64,000 nt of DNA, from positions 21,304,912-21,368,911 of the forward strand of contig OW028585.1 in the NCBI GenBank assembly GCA_932294295.1, given 5' to 3'. Below, piece by piece: positions 22,600 to 34,900 of the stretch (position 1 is the first letter of the stretch; the number at the start of each line of letters is the position of its first letter). The notes beneath the pieces were generated by a model, which had not been told where the DNA came from, ran no database searches, and saw only the letters and a program-made list of their open reading frames with translations. Made by a program: the position numbers and the translations under genes. This DNA comes from Alitta virens. Its lineage: Eukaryota > Annelida > Polychaeta > Phyllodocida > Nereididae.

Positions 22600-25010
22600 A
22601 AATGGTTCCAAGAAATTTTGTCTTTTTGACTCTGTTTATTATTTGTTTGTTGATAGTTATCTTGGGTTGGCTATCAATATTTGATTGTTTTGTGACAAAG
22701 TATATGCAACTGGTCTTTTCAATATTGAGTGACAGTCTGTGTGTACAGCCACTGGTAGACTGTTTTTAATAAACTGTTAACCTGTTCAGTTAACTTTTGG
22801 AAATTTTGTTCTTGATAAAGTAAAGTGGTATGATCAGCAAAGAGGATGATGTTTGATTTGCAAACAGTAACCATATCATTTAATAATCAAGAAGTGTAAT
22901 GGACTTAGAATTGATTCTTGAGGGACTCCACAGCTGATAATGCCAAGGGATGATTTTTCTGATTTCAAAAATGTATACTGTACTCTATTCTAAGATAATT
23001 TACTTTTAAACCATTGATAACTCATGCCTCGAACTCCATAATGACACATTTATGAAGCTAAATTTCATGATCTAATGTATCAAATGCTTTTTACTTGTCA
23101 AGGAATATATCCATGCAGCATTTTTTGTTGGTCAAGTATTCAATGATCCCATTTTTCAGTTCCAATATCGCCATTTCTGTTGAGAGATTGCTTTGAAAAC
23201 CGTTTTGAAACTTTGTCAGAATATTATTAGATTTTAAATATTTGTATATATACGGTTATAGACTAATATCTCCAATATTTTTGAAAAGGTTGGTAACAAA
23301 GAGATTGGACGATCGTTTTTAAAATTAGTTTTATCTTAGCTTTTGTAGATTGGTATATGAATTTTTAATTTAGATATAACATACTCAACTTCATCAGATG
23401 TTGTCGGTTTTACATGTACATAAAAGGTGTGTGTGTAAGATCAACTTTTGGTAGGGAATGTTGAAATTGATTCTTACACTGAGGCAATGCCTTTTCTAAC
23501 TCAGGACCAATATTTATATAATAATTATTAAATCCATTTGATATCTCTTTGTTTTCTTCATATTTTGTGTTATTACGAAGAAAATAATCTAAGGAATTCT
23601 TTTTTGTTATTGCATCTATGAATCACTTCGTTTATTTGCCTCCATGTTTCTTGATATCTTCTTCAGATGATTCAAAAATATCGTTCCAATATTGTTTTTT
23701 TGCTAGTCATATGCATTTATTGTACACATTTCTGTAGATCTTTTTCAATTTTCAAAATAACATTTTTACACTTCCTAAACTTGAAGCATAATTTATCCTT
23801 TGTATTTCATGATTTCAGTTTACTTCTTATAATCCATGGCTCAGATTTATGTTTAAATATATTTATTGAATCAACTTTTTTTAATAGGGAGACAATTGTC
23901 CATGTGGTTTTTATAGATATCATTGAATGCAGTGTAGGCTTTATTAGGATCAGATGCCACTGTTACAAATTGCCAGATTTCCTGGCTTAGTATGTTACAT
24001 AACTTGGCTTGGATTTGGTTAATTGGACAAACAAACACGAAATTTGAGTAGTGATCAGTAATACCTGTCGTGAGTGTGCCAGCATAACAATTATTAATAT
24101 CTCTATAGATATGGTCTATCAATGTTGCAGAAACATGAGCTACCCTGCTTGGCATTATTATCTTTGAAATAAGTTGACTAGTGATCATAACATCTAAGCA
24201 AAAGCCTGTTTCTTTATGTTGATTTGATTGCAAAAGATTGTTATTAAAATTGCCCAAAATATCTCGTTTCTTTCTTTCTTGTTCTTATTTAGTTGAAATG
24301 TTTGTGAGGCAGTTTTGCATTTCATTTATGGAGTTGTGGGAGCGATATATCAGATGTAAGATTAAAACTCAATTTTTAGCATTTATTTGTAGAAAGAGGT
24401 TTTTAAACAAGCCTTCGTATTAGTCAGGAAGGCAACAATCATTTCGCACAAGCTAGTTGATGGTTTTTCTTTAATGAATACGGCTAATCCACCACCTTGC
24501 ATTGTAATTTTTTTGGTGATAAAATACTTAGTTTTATCCTTGAAATTCACACAGCTTTTCCAATGACTGATCAAACCACGTTTCTTCAGAAGTGAAAATC
24601 TCAAATGAAAAAGTACAGGCTTCTAGCATTCGTATTGTATACTGATAATCCAGTAGAAAAACTGTCATTCAATATAGATGCTAACTCCTCCGGATTAAAA
24701 TATTTAGATAAAACAATCAAAGGGTACACTATTTTCGTCAGAATTTTCTGATTCAAAAAGTTCAGAAAGGTCATGGTCATTTTTAGATTGCTCCATGAGA
24801 AAGTTAAAATTTTTAAGATACTAAAAAACTTAGTAATAGGTCTTCATAATTTTGCTTTGAGGTTTTTTCATCATGGGTTGAAAAATTGTATGAGCTGGTA
24901 ATGTTTTCATCGTTCAAGTCTATTCGTTTGACATCATCTTTTGTTTCAATTTCAAGTAGTTTGTTGTTTTTAATTTGCAGAATATTTGCAAATCTTTGGT
25001 CCATGCAGCC
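22600..25010 (-). mobile_element. Decayed CR1/L2-type non-LTR retrotransposon (endonuclease and reverse transcriptase)
   Basis: Minus-strand protein remnants in the right order for a LINE ORF2. Endonuclease: ITMQGGGLAVFIKEK (about 24500), GNFNNNLLQ (about 24250), then the family motif SATLIDHIYRDINN (about 24090-24130) and ITDHYSNF (about 24045-24065). Reverse transcriptase: RPISLLPTF (about 23288-23313), then after shifts the fingers/palm region, and the catalytic box as LFADHTTLLY (about 22826-22845), where the usual second Asp is His. Many stops and shifts separate the pieces. The 25004-24813 stretch may be the end of ORF1 or unrelated. The element cannot be active. Confidence 0.8.
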
Positions 25011-25689
25011 AATATTCTGTTTCCCTTCCTCAGCTGTGTGTCGGCATCAGGTGAAATAGCTTTTGTCCTTTCAGGTAAAGGTTTTTTTGAAGAAAAATAG
25101 TATTTTTCAATTGACTGCTGGAATTATAAATGCTCCTTCTTTTACATATATTATCAAATTTGATAATAGCTGTATGGTTTTGCTGACTGGGATCACTTTT
25201 TTCCTTGTTTTGTTTTTGAATTTTATAAATTATAATTTCAATGGAAAATTCTGGCTGGGGATCATTGGGTCCATGAATATCAGTATTTAATTTTTACAAG
25301 GCAATACACTTGAAAATGTCGGATGCCTCCGATTTGTCTTTTTGAAGGCCAGTGACTCTCAATGTCAGCATTCTTTTTATTTTAGTGTAGTTTTCATTGT
25401 GCATTTATGACCTTCTTGTGGAGATTAGCAATAGTCATTTCTTGTTGTTTTAATTGTGCTTGTTGTTTACAAATTTGATTTCTGTTAATAACATTTCCTG
25501 GTGTAGTGTGTCCAATATAGGTTTCATTGCATCTGCGATTGTTTTTGAGAAGATCTTGTTAACAATTTTATTTCAAATATTCATCCTATTTTAAAAAATA
25601 ATAATAAAGTGAATTTAACATACAGGTCTACAGACTCTAGATAGTCATCTTTGTCTGTCTCTGCTATCTCCAATGCTCTCTTAATTCTT

Positions 25690-26090
25690 CAATCATGTAC
25701 TATACTTCACAATTGTACACGGAAGGGTGTAACTTTGATATGGTGTTAATACTTCTTGTTGACAAATCTTCAAACACCTTCCTGAATCTGGTGAATAGTA
25801 TTCTTTCTGGTCCCTTTGACATTTAAATTTTTTAATATGTTTGAAGGCTGATCAATTAGTTTTCTTCAGCTGTTCTACAAGTACTGGATATGAGCAGCAT
25901 TGCACAGGAATATCATGAGATTTAGCAATATCATCAATCAGATTTATGATATTTTGGCCTTGTTGCATAAGTCTGAAACTTGCTTCAAACAAGCTTAGTT
26001 GATTCCCATCTAGTTCTGTTAACAGAGGACCCATCTGGAATGTACCACTGACTCCAAAGTATACACTGCAAAACTTGGAGAAATGTCTGC
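25690..26090 (-). pseudogene. Weak coding remnants, one with a cysteine-rich segment
   Basis: Two minus-strand open stretches occur. One (about 25852-26070) reads VYFGVSGTFQMGPLL, then SLFEASFRLMQQGQNIINL and SHDIPVQCCSYPVLVEQL, after an acceptor-like AGTTTTGCAG. The other (about 25696-25835) reads CQRDQKEYYSPDSGRCLKIC, then a further Cys before a stop. The second resembles the spacing of a TNF-receptor-type cysteine-rich unit (C...EYYxxxxGxC..C), but one short match is not enough to assign it. They may be unrelated exons or decayed sequence. Confidence 0.2.
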
Positions 26091-27944
26091 AGACGAGATA
26101 CTTTTATGACAGTATCTTCTTCTGTAATTCCTGAATCAAGGCCAAATTATTCTTTGGATTGTCTTGCTGAGGTTTGCTTTGATTATCTATAGGATTCACA
26201 TTCCATATTCTATTGTTATTCTACATTCAGTCTGATAATTATTTGAAGTTACATCAGTCTCATCAACTTGTAACAGCATATTTCCAATTGTAGAATATTC
26301 TATACTATAAAATAAGTTTCTACACCCTATACCTGAATAACAAAATAATTTGTATATATACCTTTTCCTAAACAAGATGTTGGCATATTCCAAACACCTT
26401 TACAAATTACAAGGTCATTGTAGTATCACGACAGCCTCTTTGGGATAAATGAGCAGACGATTGGCTCTTTTTGAAGCAATAATGGCACTTGATAAAACAA
26501 TCCTTAATATAGTAGAGATGCCATACACACTTAAGCAAGTTCTTCTGTAAAATTATTTTGATCTTCCATTGATGTAATATTAAAAGATTAGCCACGGACG
26601 GAAGAAAAACCTACAATTCGCATGATATTCAATACCTGTAACTTTGAAGCTCTGGTGGACCACATAGATGTTATCCAAAATACATAAAATTTCAGAAATC
26701 TTCATTATATCCCAGGAGGAACATTTTAAGACTAGGGACAGATTGGATTTCTGATATTGGGGAAGATGATGCACCCTATTGTCATATTAGGTGGAAACGA
26801 AATTACAGGCACAAAAGATTTGACTAATAGGAAACATTCAACAAAACAATGGCCTGATTATATTTCAACAGCAGTGTAATTGTAGTAATGACAAACAACA
26901 GCAACAGTTTTTATGGCAGTAAAGTCCTTTGCATTATTGTACTGAGTTGTATTCTGCAATATGATCGACATCCCCTAAATACCTTGCTGCTCTTTGTCAG
27001 GTATCTAAGTCATATCTGATTATTTTTGCCCTTAAACATGTAAGTAATTTATTGAAGATTGAAATTTGACAGTTGTACTTCCAACTTGATCTTAATTCTC
27101 AAAGAACTTGAAACTATATATTCAGCATTGCTGATGTCCACATGCATGACAATACATCCTAACATACAAGTGCAATGCCATAATTCAGTCACACATAAAC
27201 ATGTTCCATTTTCTATAAGCATTGAACTATAACTTATAAAGGACCACCCCTTGTATCAAACAGATTCAAACTCTCTACCCATGCTTAGGAATATCATCAC
27301 AGTCAAGTCAATAGGTCCTTTGAATTGAATACTTCCATTCCATGATCGAAATTCAACCAAATAGTTCAGAAACTGGAAACAAAAAATACTAACAAATGTG
27401 ATAATTTGATCAGCCGGAGAAGGCTGAGCCATCAAATAGGAATTGAAATCACCAGTAAAAAGATTTCACAATGAAACTGTTCTGCAAACACTACATGTGT
27501 ATCTAATTCAGATGGCCGGAGATGACTGGCTATCCTTACTTCGTGTTTTTACACAGTATCATGAGTATTTATAATGTCTGTCCTACTAACTTGTCTACTC
27601 AAGGATCTCTCTGAAGACCATGATACTTTTTTAAATGCTTCATTAGTCAACATCCTCACATGACCTAGTGTCATTATCTTTAGTGTATGTAAGTGAGTGA
27701 TTGAGTGATATTATATTTAACCTGGTGAACTTAATTGGCTATAAGGGCATTCGGTGCTTTGTTGGGTAGAATAAACTAGACGGGCATTGCACAGAGCCCT
27801 GTTAGCCACTAGGTTTAGAGGTCGGCGCCCACAGTGTTACTAACCTTGCCACACGGAGGACCAGGACTTTCAAGGGCTTGTGTCAAAGTATATGTATATG
27901 AACACAACATTTCAAAAATGTTATTGCTCCTGTTGCATAGTTCA

Positions 27945-28765
27945 AGTTATTTATAATTTACAGCCATGGACAATATCAGTTCATTCTAAGTATATTTAGC
28001 AACATAGAATATAGGCTGCTGTAGCTGCACACCCCAGGAAAAATAAGCATACCTGACTACATCTAATTTATCAAATGTCACTGTATGAATTAGCACTCAT
28101 ATTTTCAAAATGTACTTGATTACGAATTGAGCTCAAATGGTAGTACATTGTACGTTATTGATTATTACACTTATTTCAGCTCAATGTTTGACTATGTTAT
28201 TGGCTATGATGTGCAACAACAATGCTGTTGCAATGGTTTAGTAGCGAGGTGGTCTTCAAACAGTAAACTATTAGTTTAACCTACTCAAAACATTGTTTCT
28301 GTATAACTTCTTCCTTGGACAGGTATGTGACCATATGTCACATTCCATGAACAGGTCTTCTGACTTGTGATTCATCTTGAGGCAGTTTATGGTAAACGTT
28401 TTCAACAATTTGCACATATATACACATCATTAGACTAAGTTGCGCATGAATATATCAGGGGAGTTGTAAGTATATTCCTACAAATGCAACATATTTTCAG
28501 ACAGACAGAGATTATTTTGCAGCCATACTACATACATAATAAACATCATCTATATTCTATCTTCTCCGTTAACTAACTGTCACCAATCCACTGAAGTGAG
28601 CACATGCTTGCTACTAATATGGCCGCCAGCACTTTCAGAATGAGGCTGAATAAATGAAGGTCCTGTGGCACCATGGCAACTGTGCCTGTGGGTCACATGA
28701 TCACCCCTAACAACCATATGCTTGCAAAATTAAGCTCCTTAACAACCAGGTCACATGACCAGAAA
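27945..28765 (+). repeat. Second copy of the repeat block at 21.3-22.6 kb
   Basis: It carries CCATGGACAATATCAGTTCA, AATAAGCATACCTGACTAC and CAACCATATGCTTGCAAAAT in the same order as the first block. No gene is seen in it. Confidence 0.6.
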
Positions 28766-30448
28766 GAGCAGGCTGACTAAACAGGGAGACAAAATGCATT
28801 TGAAATTAATACACACAACATTTTTAAATCCAATAAATTGTAATGGAGTTTTGTGCCAGACTTGGGCGGGGGAGAGGGCAGGGTTAGTAAATTCAAGTGC
28901 ATATATAGTAGTGGGCTACCTAGGCTTTCTAGTACAAATATAATACAATACAGTATCAGTAATAACATGGTGCTGGTTACAGACATTTTGACAAATGTCG
29001 CTGGCATACCTGCTACCATGAACTTATGATTATATGTTTATAAATCATTGAAAATTTGACTAAGAAGAGGAAGAGTGAGATGTTCAACAATATACTAATC
29101 ATATATTTGAACCATTAATATGAAAAACAAAAGAAATATGGGGTGAAGTACTTGTCATAATTCAATTTGCATAAGTATTTTCCACATATTATATATGATG
29201 TCTCAGTCATGGGGAACACAAATACATTGTGACCCTGTTTTGATACAATATTGATTAAATTTAGTTTATATTGAGAATATATTTTGGCTACATTTTACCT
29301 TTGGTAATATAATTTTGCTATATTGCTGGAAGGTGCTGAAGTCTTCACACTTTCATCTTGTGACTATATATTCTGCAATATTTTGAAGAAATATAAGCAT
29401 TCATTTTGAGATGATTTAGCTTGAATGTTGTGACGCTTGAAGATAATATCATACATAGATGAACTGAGATATTTTGTAATTTGAGGAACAGATACTTCTG
29501 AGGCTGGTACTTACCTATATGGTGTTCATCTCATCATCACATATGTCTCAGGCAGCTGGTCATATCTTATCATTTATTCCCCAACTGCAGTTATATCACG
29601 TGAAATAGCAGGTGATACGGGCAGCATGATCTGCTTTTCATATCATACAGAATGACGTTCATGCACGGCCGAATAATGCTGGCGCACCTACTGTTGTTAT
29701 GACACATTATAAAAACCTTATATTACAAGAGCAAATTATTAATCTACATTTAACAAAGTTTAAGTTTTTTTAAATAAGACAAGAATTGCGAAATATAGAC
29801 TGCTTTTCTGAACGTTTTATATTCAAAAACTAATTTTTTATCCATTTAAAAAAAAATTTAAGTTTCACATGGCTGGAATTTATTGGGGATAAAAGGGATA
29901 CTACAACTTGTGACTGATCTGTGTGCCAGATCAGACTCAGACACCCACCTCGTCGGCTCTGTCAAAAAATCAGTGACTTGCATGGTTTTCCTTCTTTGCC
30001 TAAGAAAATGCAGCTGAAAAACATAATTTTATTCTGAAAAAAGCAAAAAGAAACAGAGGTATGTTGTGCCAGGTACTGCATTGCCTAAAGTTATGAAATA
30101 GAAACAAAACATGACAAAATATGCACACGTGTATACAGTACATTGTATATATGAATTAAAAATAAATGAATATATGAATGAATAAAAACAGATATATGTA
30201 TCAGTCCTTCAGTGAACAGCAGCAAAACCTGTAATGAGTATGTAACCACCATAAGCTGTGAGCTGTCATGTGATCAGTTGAACGCTACATACATAAAGGT
30301 AAGTATTTATTGAAAATCTACTTTTCATTATCTACAAAATGAGCAGATAAACATTGTTAAAAATTTCTTAATTTATACTACCACAAAACCTGGTAATACT
30401 TTACTTCATTACTAATTCTGGAACTTAAAAGGACATGCACGCTAAGCC
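28766..30448. other. No gene seen
   Basis: Only short chance frames. A 29.5-kb patch (GGTGTTCATCTCATCATCAC; CTCAGGCAGCTGGTCATATC) resembles the tail of SINE family A. Confidence 0.5.
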
Positions 30449-30563
30449 CAGACAGCATTCCAAATCGTTTCAATGTCGGCGCAATGACGGCGATGTTAAT
30501 ACGATGTTGTAACGACAGTTTATGGAAACGATGCTGGGCCGATTTGGAATTCTATTTGGGATT
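30449..30563. mobile_element. Approximately 115-bp palindromic element
   Basis: The left end CCCAGACAGCATTCCAAATC faces GATTTGGAATTCTATTTGGG on the right. The interior has repeated CGTTTCAATGTCGGCG-like and ACGATGTTGTAACG blocks. It is a short, CpG-bearing non-autonomous element about 400 bases upstream of the ankyrin-Mab-21 start codon. Confidence 0.55.
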
Positions 30564-30978
30564 TATATATGTCATAAATATAATATATGCACAGACTTAA
30601 ATATAATTGATACAAATTGATGAATGTATTTATATTTAAATCATAATTGAACTAGGTTTGTGTATTTCTATTATACCTAAGTAGGCACCAGATCCAATTG
30701 AAATCTTAAGGAAAAGACTGACTGACTGACTGACTAGCTGACTGGCTGACTGACTCATCTCAATTATTATTTATGTAATGAATAGAATATTTGAGCATGC
30801 ATTAGGAAATATCAGCATACCATTTTTATAAAACCATTGAAATTCTGTCACTTTTACGTCACTGTGCAAAGTCGAGAAAGTACTATCCGTATATTTTGTG
30901 TAACATCATCAGAATAATGAAAAACGTCGTTAAATCTAATTGAGTCGATTGCTAGGAATTGTCTAATTATTGTGTTAG

Positions 30979-31131
30979 ATGGAGACAACGGAAGAAAGCA
31001 TCTCACAAGTCCCAGATTCATTATTTGATCAGACATGGAAGTACATTAGACAAGAACTAGGATACAGATTCAGCAATCACAGTCTCTTTGTTGAATATGA
31101 AAGTAACAGCATGAAACATTTTCGCACTCAG
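30979..31131 (+). CDS. Exon 1 of the ankyrin-Mab-21 gene
   Basis: The first coding exon gives 51 residues, starting METTEESISQVPDSLFDQ, and ends in phase 0 at a strong CAG|GTGAGA donor. The segment is predicted to be helical and has no signal peptide, which fits a cytosolic protein. It joins in phase to the 38-nt exon 2 at 32801-32838 (WGNILKDNTSDE), which has a good polypyrimidine acceptor and an AAAG|GTATGA donor in phase 2. The joined N-terminal helices could be a small death-fold-like module, but I see no diagnostic residues and do not claim it. About 100 bases upstream are AT-rich and hold a TTACGTCA-like site near 30856; no TATA box is clear. Confidence 0.6.
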
Positions 31132-31846
31132 GTGAGATATAACCTGGTAAATACCAACACTTGAGGTCCAATGCAATTTTGGTTGTATTGGCAGCATAGG
31201 CATGTTTGTCATTTGGGGAGAAAAAGTACCCTCATAGGTCACTGACACCGTAGCGGATAAGTATTGTTTAATGACGTCATCTATATTGTGACGTCATCCA
31301 TGTGACAATTATGTGGTGATGTCATCATATTGTCTTTTTATCTGCTACGGTTGTAGTGCCCTCTGTAGGCACTGTTGTTGTTCTCCCCTTTAAAACACAC
31401 ACACTCTAAAAAATGAATGCATGCCTGTTTTCAGAAAATACTTTTCTTTTCCTGTTGTCCATTCCTTAGTTTGTTTTAAAATCAACCAACATATTGATTG
31501 TTCTTAAACAATGATTGTCTAGGTCAACAAACATTATTGCTTGCTTTATACAATCACCGTCCATGGCCAAACAATATCTTAGCTGATTTTAAACAAACCA
31601 TTGAATGGACAATTGTTTACTGTTCATAACTGTAATGATTACATGATACTTCAAATGCCCTTCTTAAATTTCCCTGTAATATTTTACCTCATTAGCTGAT
31701 CCTGGGCCTCCTCAAACCCAAGTGGCCAACGCAGGACTTCGTGCAATGCACACCCTGGTTATGCATGTCTGGCTGTCCAATACCTAGATGTAAACATTTG
31801 ACCTTGCTGTATGGTGAACATGTCATTAAACAAAATACTAATATTA

Positions 31847-31901
<55 letters not shown>

Positions 31902-34900
31902 ATATAACCAATCTAACTAATGAACTGATATAACCAACTCTCCGTTATTAGTACCTGTATTTCTGCACCTAATGAGCTAAGTAGGACAGGCAGGGACCAT
32001 GGCAATAAGATGATGGATGAAACAGCCATCCAACTTAGGCTTGACCGGGAATCGAACCCGGGACCCAGTGGTTGGATGGCCAGTGTGCTACCACTCAGCT
32101 AGGCCCCTAACCCTAATAAAGCGAGTGCCGAAGGCAGCAAATGGTAATTTGGGCCTTTGCCTAAATGCAATTAAAACTGAATTAGAGGCAAAGCTCATAT
32201 TGAAACCTCCTAATTGTATTCACTCAAGGCAAATATCCTGTACTTTTTCAGAAGAGAGTTTTCTTTTTAATTGTAAAAACATGTGATCAGTAAACACTTT
32301 GTTTGTATCTCAATGCTACTTGGTCTGAAGCTTACTCAGCTTATATGCCCAGTACCTGGCAGGTGTAATGATGGAATAAGGCCTGGGAGTCCACATCATG
32401 TTACACAATTATCCCATGGGTGGAGTCTTTAACTTCTCTTAGCATCGACAGTGAGTACAAGGCACCTTCAATTTAACGTTTTATGAGATCAAAGATTCGA
32501 CATCAAGCTGGGATGTTGCTCATGAAGAGTGCACGGGCTGAAGATCGAACCTTAAGCAAGGTTGGCTAATATGGAATTGGCAGATGCCTTAACCATTTAG
32601 CCTGGCTTTAATTCTTTTGTAACACCAGCATGCTTTACCGTAATTCCTTGTCTGTGCAAAAGTTGTCAACTATATGGCAATAAAAATTATGCCATATCCA
32701 TTATTAACCTTTTTTAATAAATCACCGGAGACGCTGCCTGGTTCGAGTTTGATGAATACTGACACTGAAATTTAATCTTTTTTCTTTATTTCTTTATCAG
32801 TGGGGAAATATCTTAAAGGACAATACCAGCGATGAAAGGTATGACATATCAATATATTTCCATGATAAGCATAAATAAGGCAATTGCACACTCTAAAAAG
32901 AGATTGTCTTTTCTCAAACAAACAATTGATTCCCTGGTGTCCACTCAATAGTTCGTATAAACTTAGCAAATTATATTGTTTGTCCGTAGACAATGCTTGT
33001 CCAGGCCGGCGAACATCATGTTTGCTTTATTCAATCATTGTCTAAGGCCAAGCAACATCTTGTCTGATTTTTGACTATTGAGTGGACACCAGAGATAATA
33101 GAGCGAATCTGACATCTGTATCATAACCTACTGCTTAATCACAAATCATCAGTGCGAGGTTAAGATAAGATTACACTGAGAACATCCCATTCCGCTTGAA
33201 TCGACTGAGATGTAGCGAATCCCCAACCCTTTTGTATTTCTGTACTGTGTGAGTGTTAGTAATATCAGGAAATGCCATGGCAATAAGGCAGTGGATGACA
33301 CAATAGTCCAACTGAGGCCCCATCTAGCATAGAACCAGGTACCTAGCAGTATGAAACAGCATGCAAACAAATGCCAATTTCATAGACTTGGAAACTAAAC
33401 TCCCAAAGATGTCATGGCAACCCAGGACTCCCATTCTATACATTTGTGGTTTGGGACATCTGCACTTTCTTGTAATTTTTTTTTTTTTAAGGCACAGTGA
33501 AACAGACAATGTAGGTCTGCATACCCCTCTCCCCCCTTTAATAGTAATATTGTCATATTCTTCATTTTAGTTGTCTACCTTTAAGTAACAAACATATAAT
33601 GTTAATTTCTTTGACCAACATAAAATATGTACATTTTCTTTTGATTAAAGGACAAGGCTCACTGAGATCCTAGGATGTTTAGCTCACTGGTGTTCATTTT
33701 TGAAGTTGCTGAACATGTGCTTCAGTTCTAACTGGTCCAACGTAGGTTTTTTTCAGGCAATTGAATTGATTTTATTCAGAATTAGGTATTTCGAACGGGA
33801 CACCCCTCTGAAAACTTTCGTTGAAGTAGCTGGCACACTTATCGGGAGTGAATTTTTACCTGGCGCCAAAGTCATTAGCCTCCTGCCAATGTTGTTGAAA
33901 GAGCAATCACTACTCCACCAGCAAGAACTCACCATACTCCATCATTTAATTCATATGGCCAGATCACTGTTAGAAAACAAGTTACCCGATGACCTGTTCA
34001 TGCAATACATCGAAATGATTGCTTACATTGCCGAAGAGAATCCCAATTTCATACCCACTCAAGATGTTCAAAAGAGAACTGCTTTGCAGGTAACAACAGA
34101 ATTTATTTGTGACCATCCAGAATTGGCAGAGAAATTGATGATCATTGTTCGTTCTATTGTAACGGACAAAATTGCTAATGCTATCGATGCAACAAGTCGC
34201 ACACCGTTTACTTGGATTTTAGCAGTACAACGACAATGGAGGAAGGAAAACTCAACCTCCAATGTGTGGCTATCCCAGCTGGAAGAGATTTTCCTTCGCA
34301 AAGGAGCTGTTTTTCTTTCAGTGACTTGCATACAAATATATAAGATATAACAATATCAAAAGTAATATGAATCTGCCCAGCCTATCAGGCCTATAAGTCA
34401 CTATTAACAAGCGGTAAAACTCCCAATACCTTCAGCTTTTCTTCAGCGAAAGATAGAAAAAGTACTGTATGCACAAAAGCGACCAATAACCCCTCGCATA
34501 GTTCATGTTGAATGCTTTGTCTATTCGTTTTACATTTACAATTAGTTAAAATACAATTTCAGAATGCCTTCCGTGCTGTAATTGGCCAACAAAGCAATCA
34601 GTACCACGATTTTTATCACTAAACTTTTGTACCTTACACAATTTCATGTCTTCCCTCATAAATTTCATTCACTACTATATTCCTGTTTATGCATTATGTT
34701 TGTAAAAATAAGCAGACAAATTGCAATGGAAATTGAACGAAAAACTCCAAGTTTGCAATACTTAAGTTTCTTTGCAAATGTTATTGTATGTGTTTTCTGA
34801 ACTAAATATTTTATCGCTTTCTTTCAGATTTTACCTCATTCAGAATGTCTTGATAAACCGTAATTGTTCATCAAACGAACTTCAGAAGGTTGTCAAATTT

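Noticed and set aside
22587..22769. A plus-strand frame that looks like a membrane protein.
   Set aside because: It lies opposite the 3' end of the decayed LINE and has no splice or start context. The AT-rich strand gives a false hydrophobic run.
23667..23990. A 107-codon plus-strand frame with hydrophobic stretches.
   Set aside because: It is the antisense of the LINE reverse transcriptase and endonuclease region on the minus strand.
32030..32105. A tRNA gene on the minus strand with A and B boxes (GGTTCGATTCC).
   Set aside because: The head is fused to a SINE body repeated at 5.5 and 33.2 kb, and the cloverleaf is imperfect.
32105..32116. A CCCTAACCCTAA telomere-like word.
   Set aside because: Only two units occur, at a SINE edge. 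It is chance.
33742..33756. A 15-nt GTAGGTTTTTTTCAG stretch that reads as a perfect intron.
   Set aside because: It is far shorter than any spliceable intron. Reading through keeps the frame.
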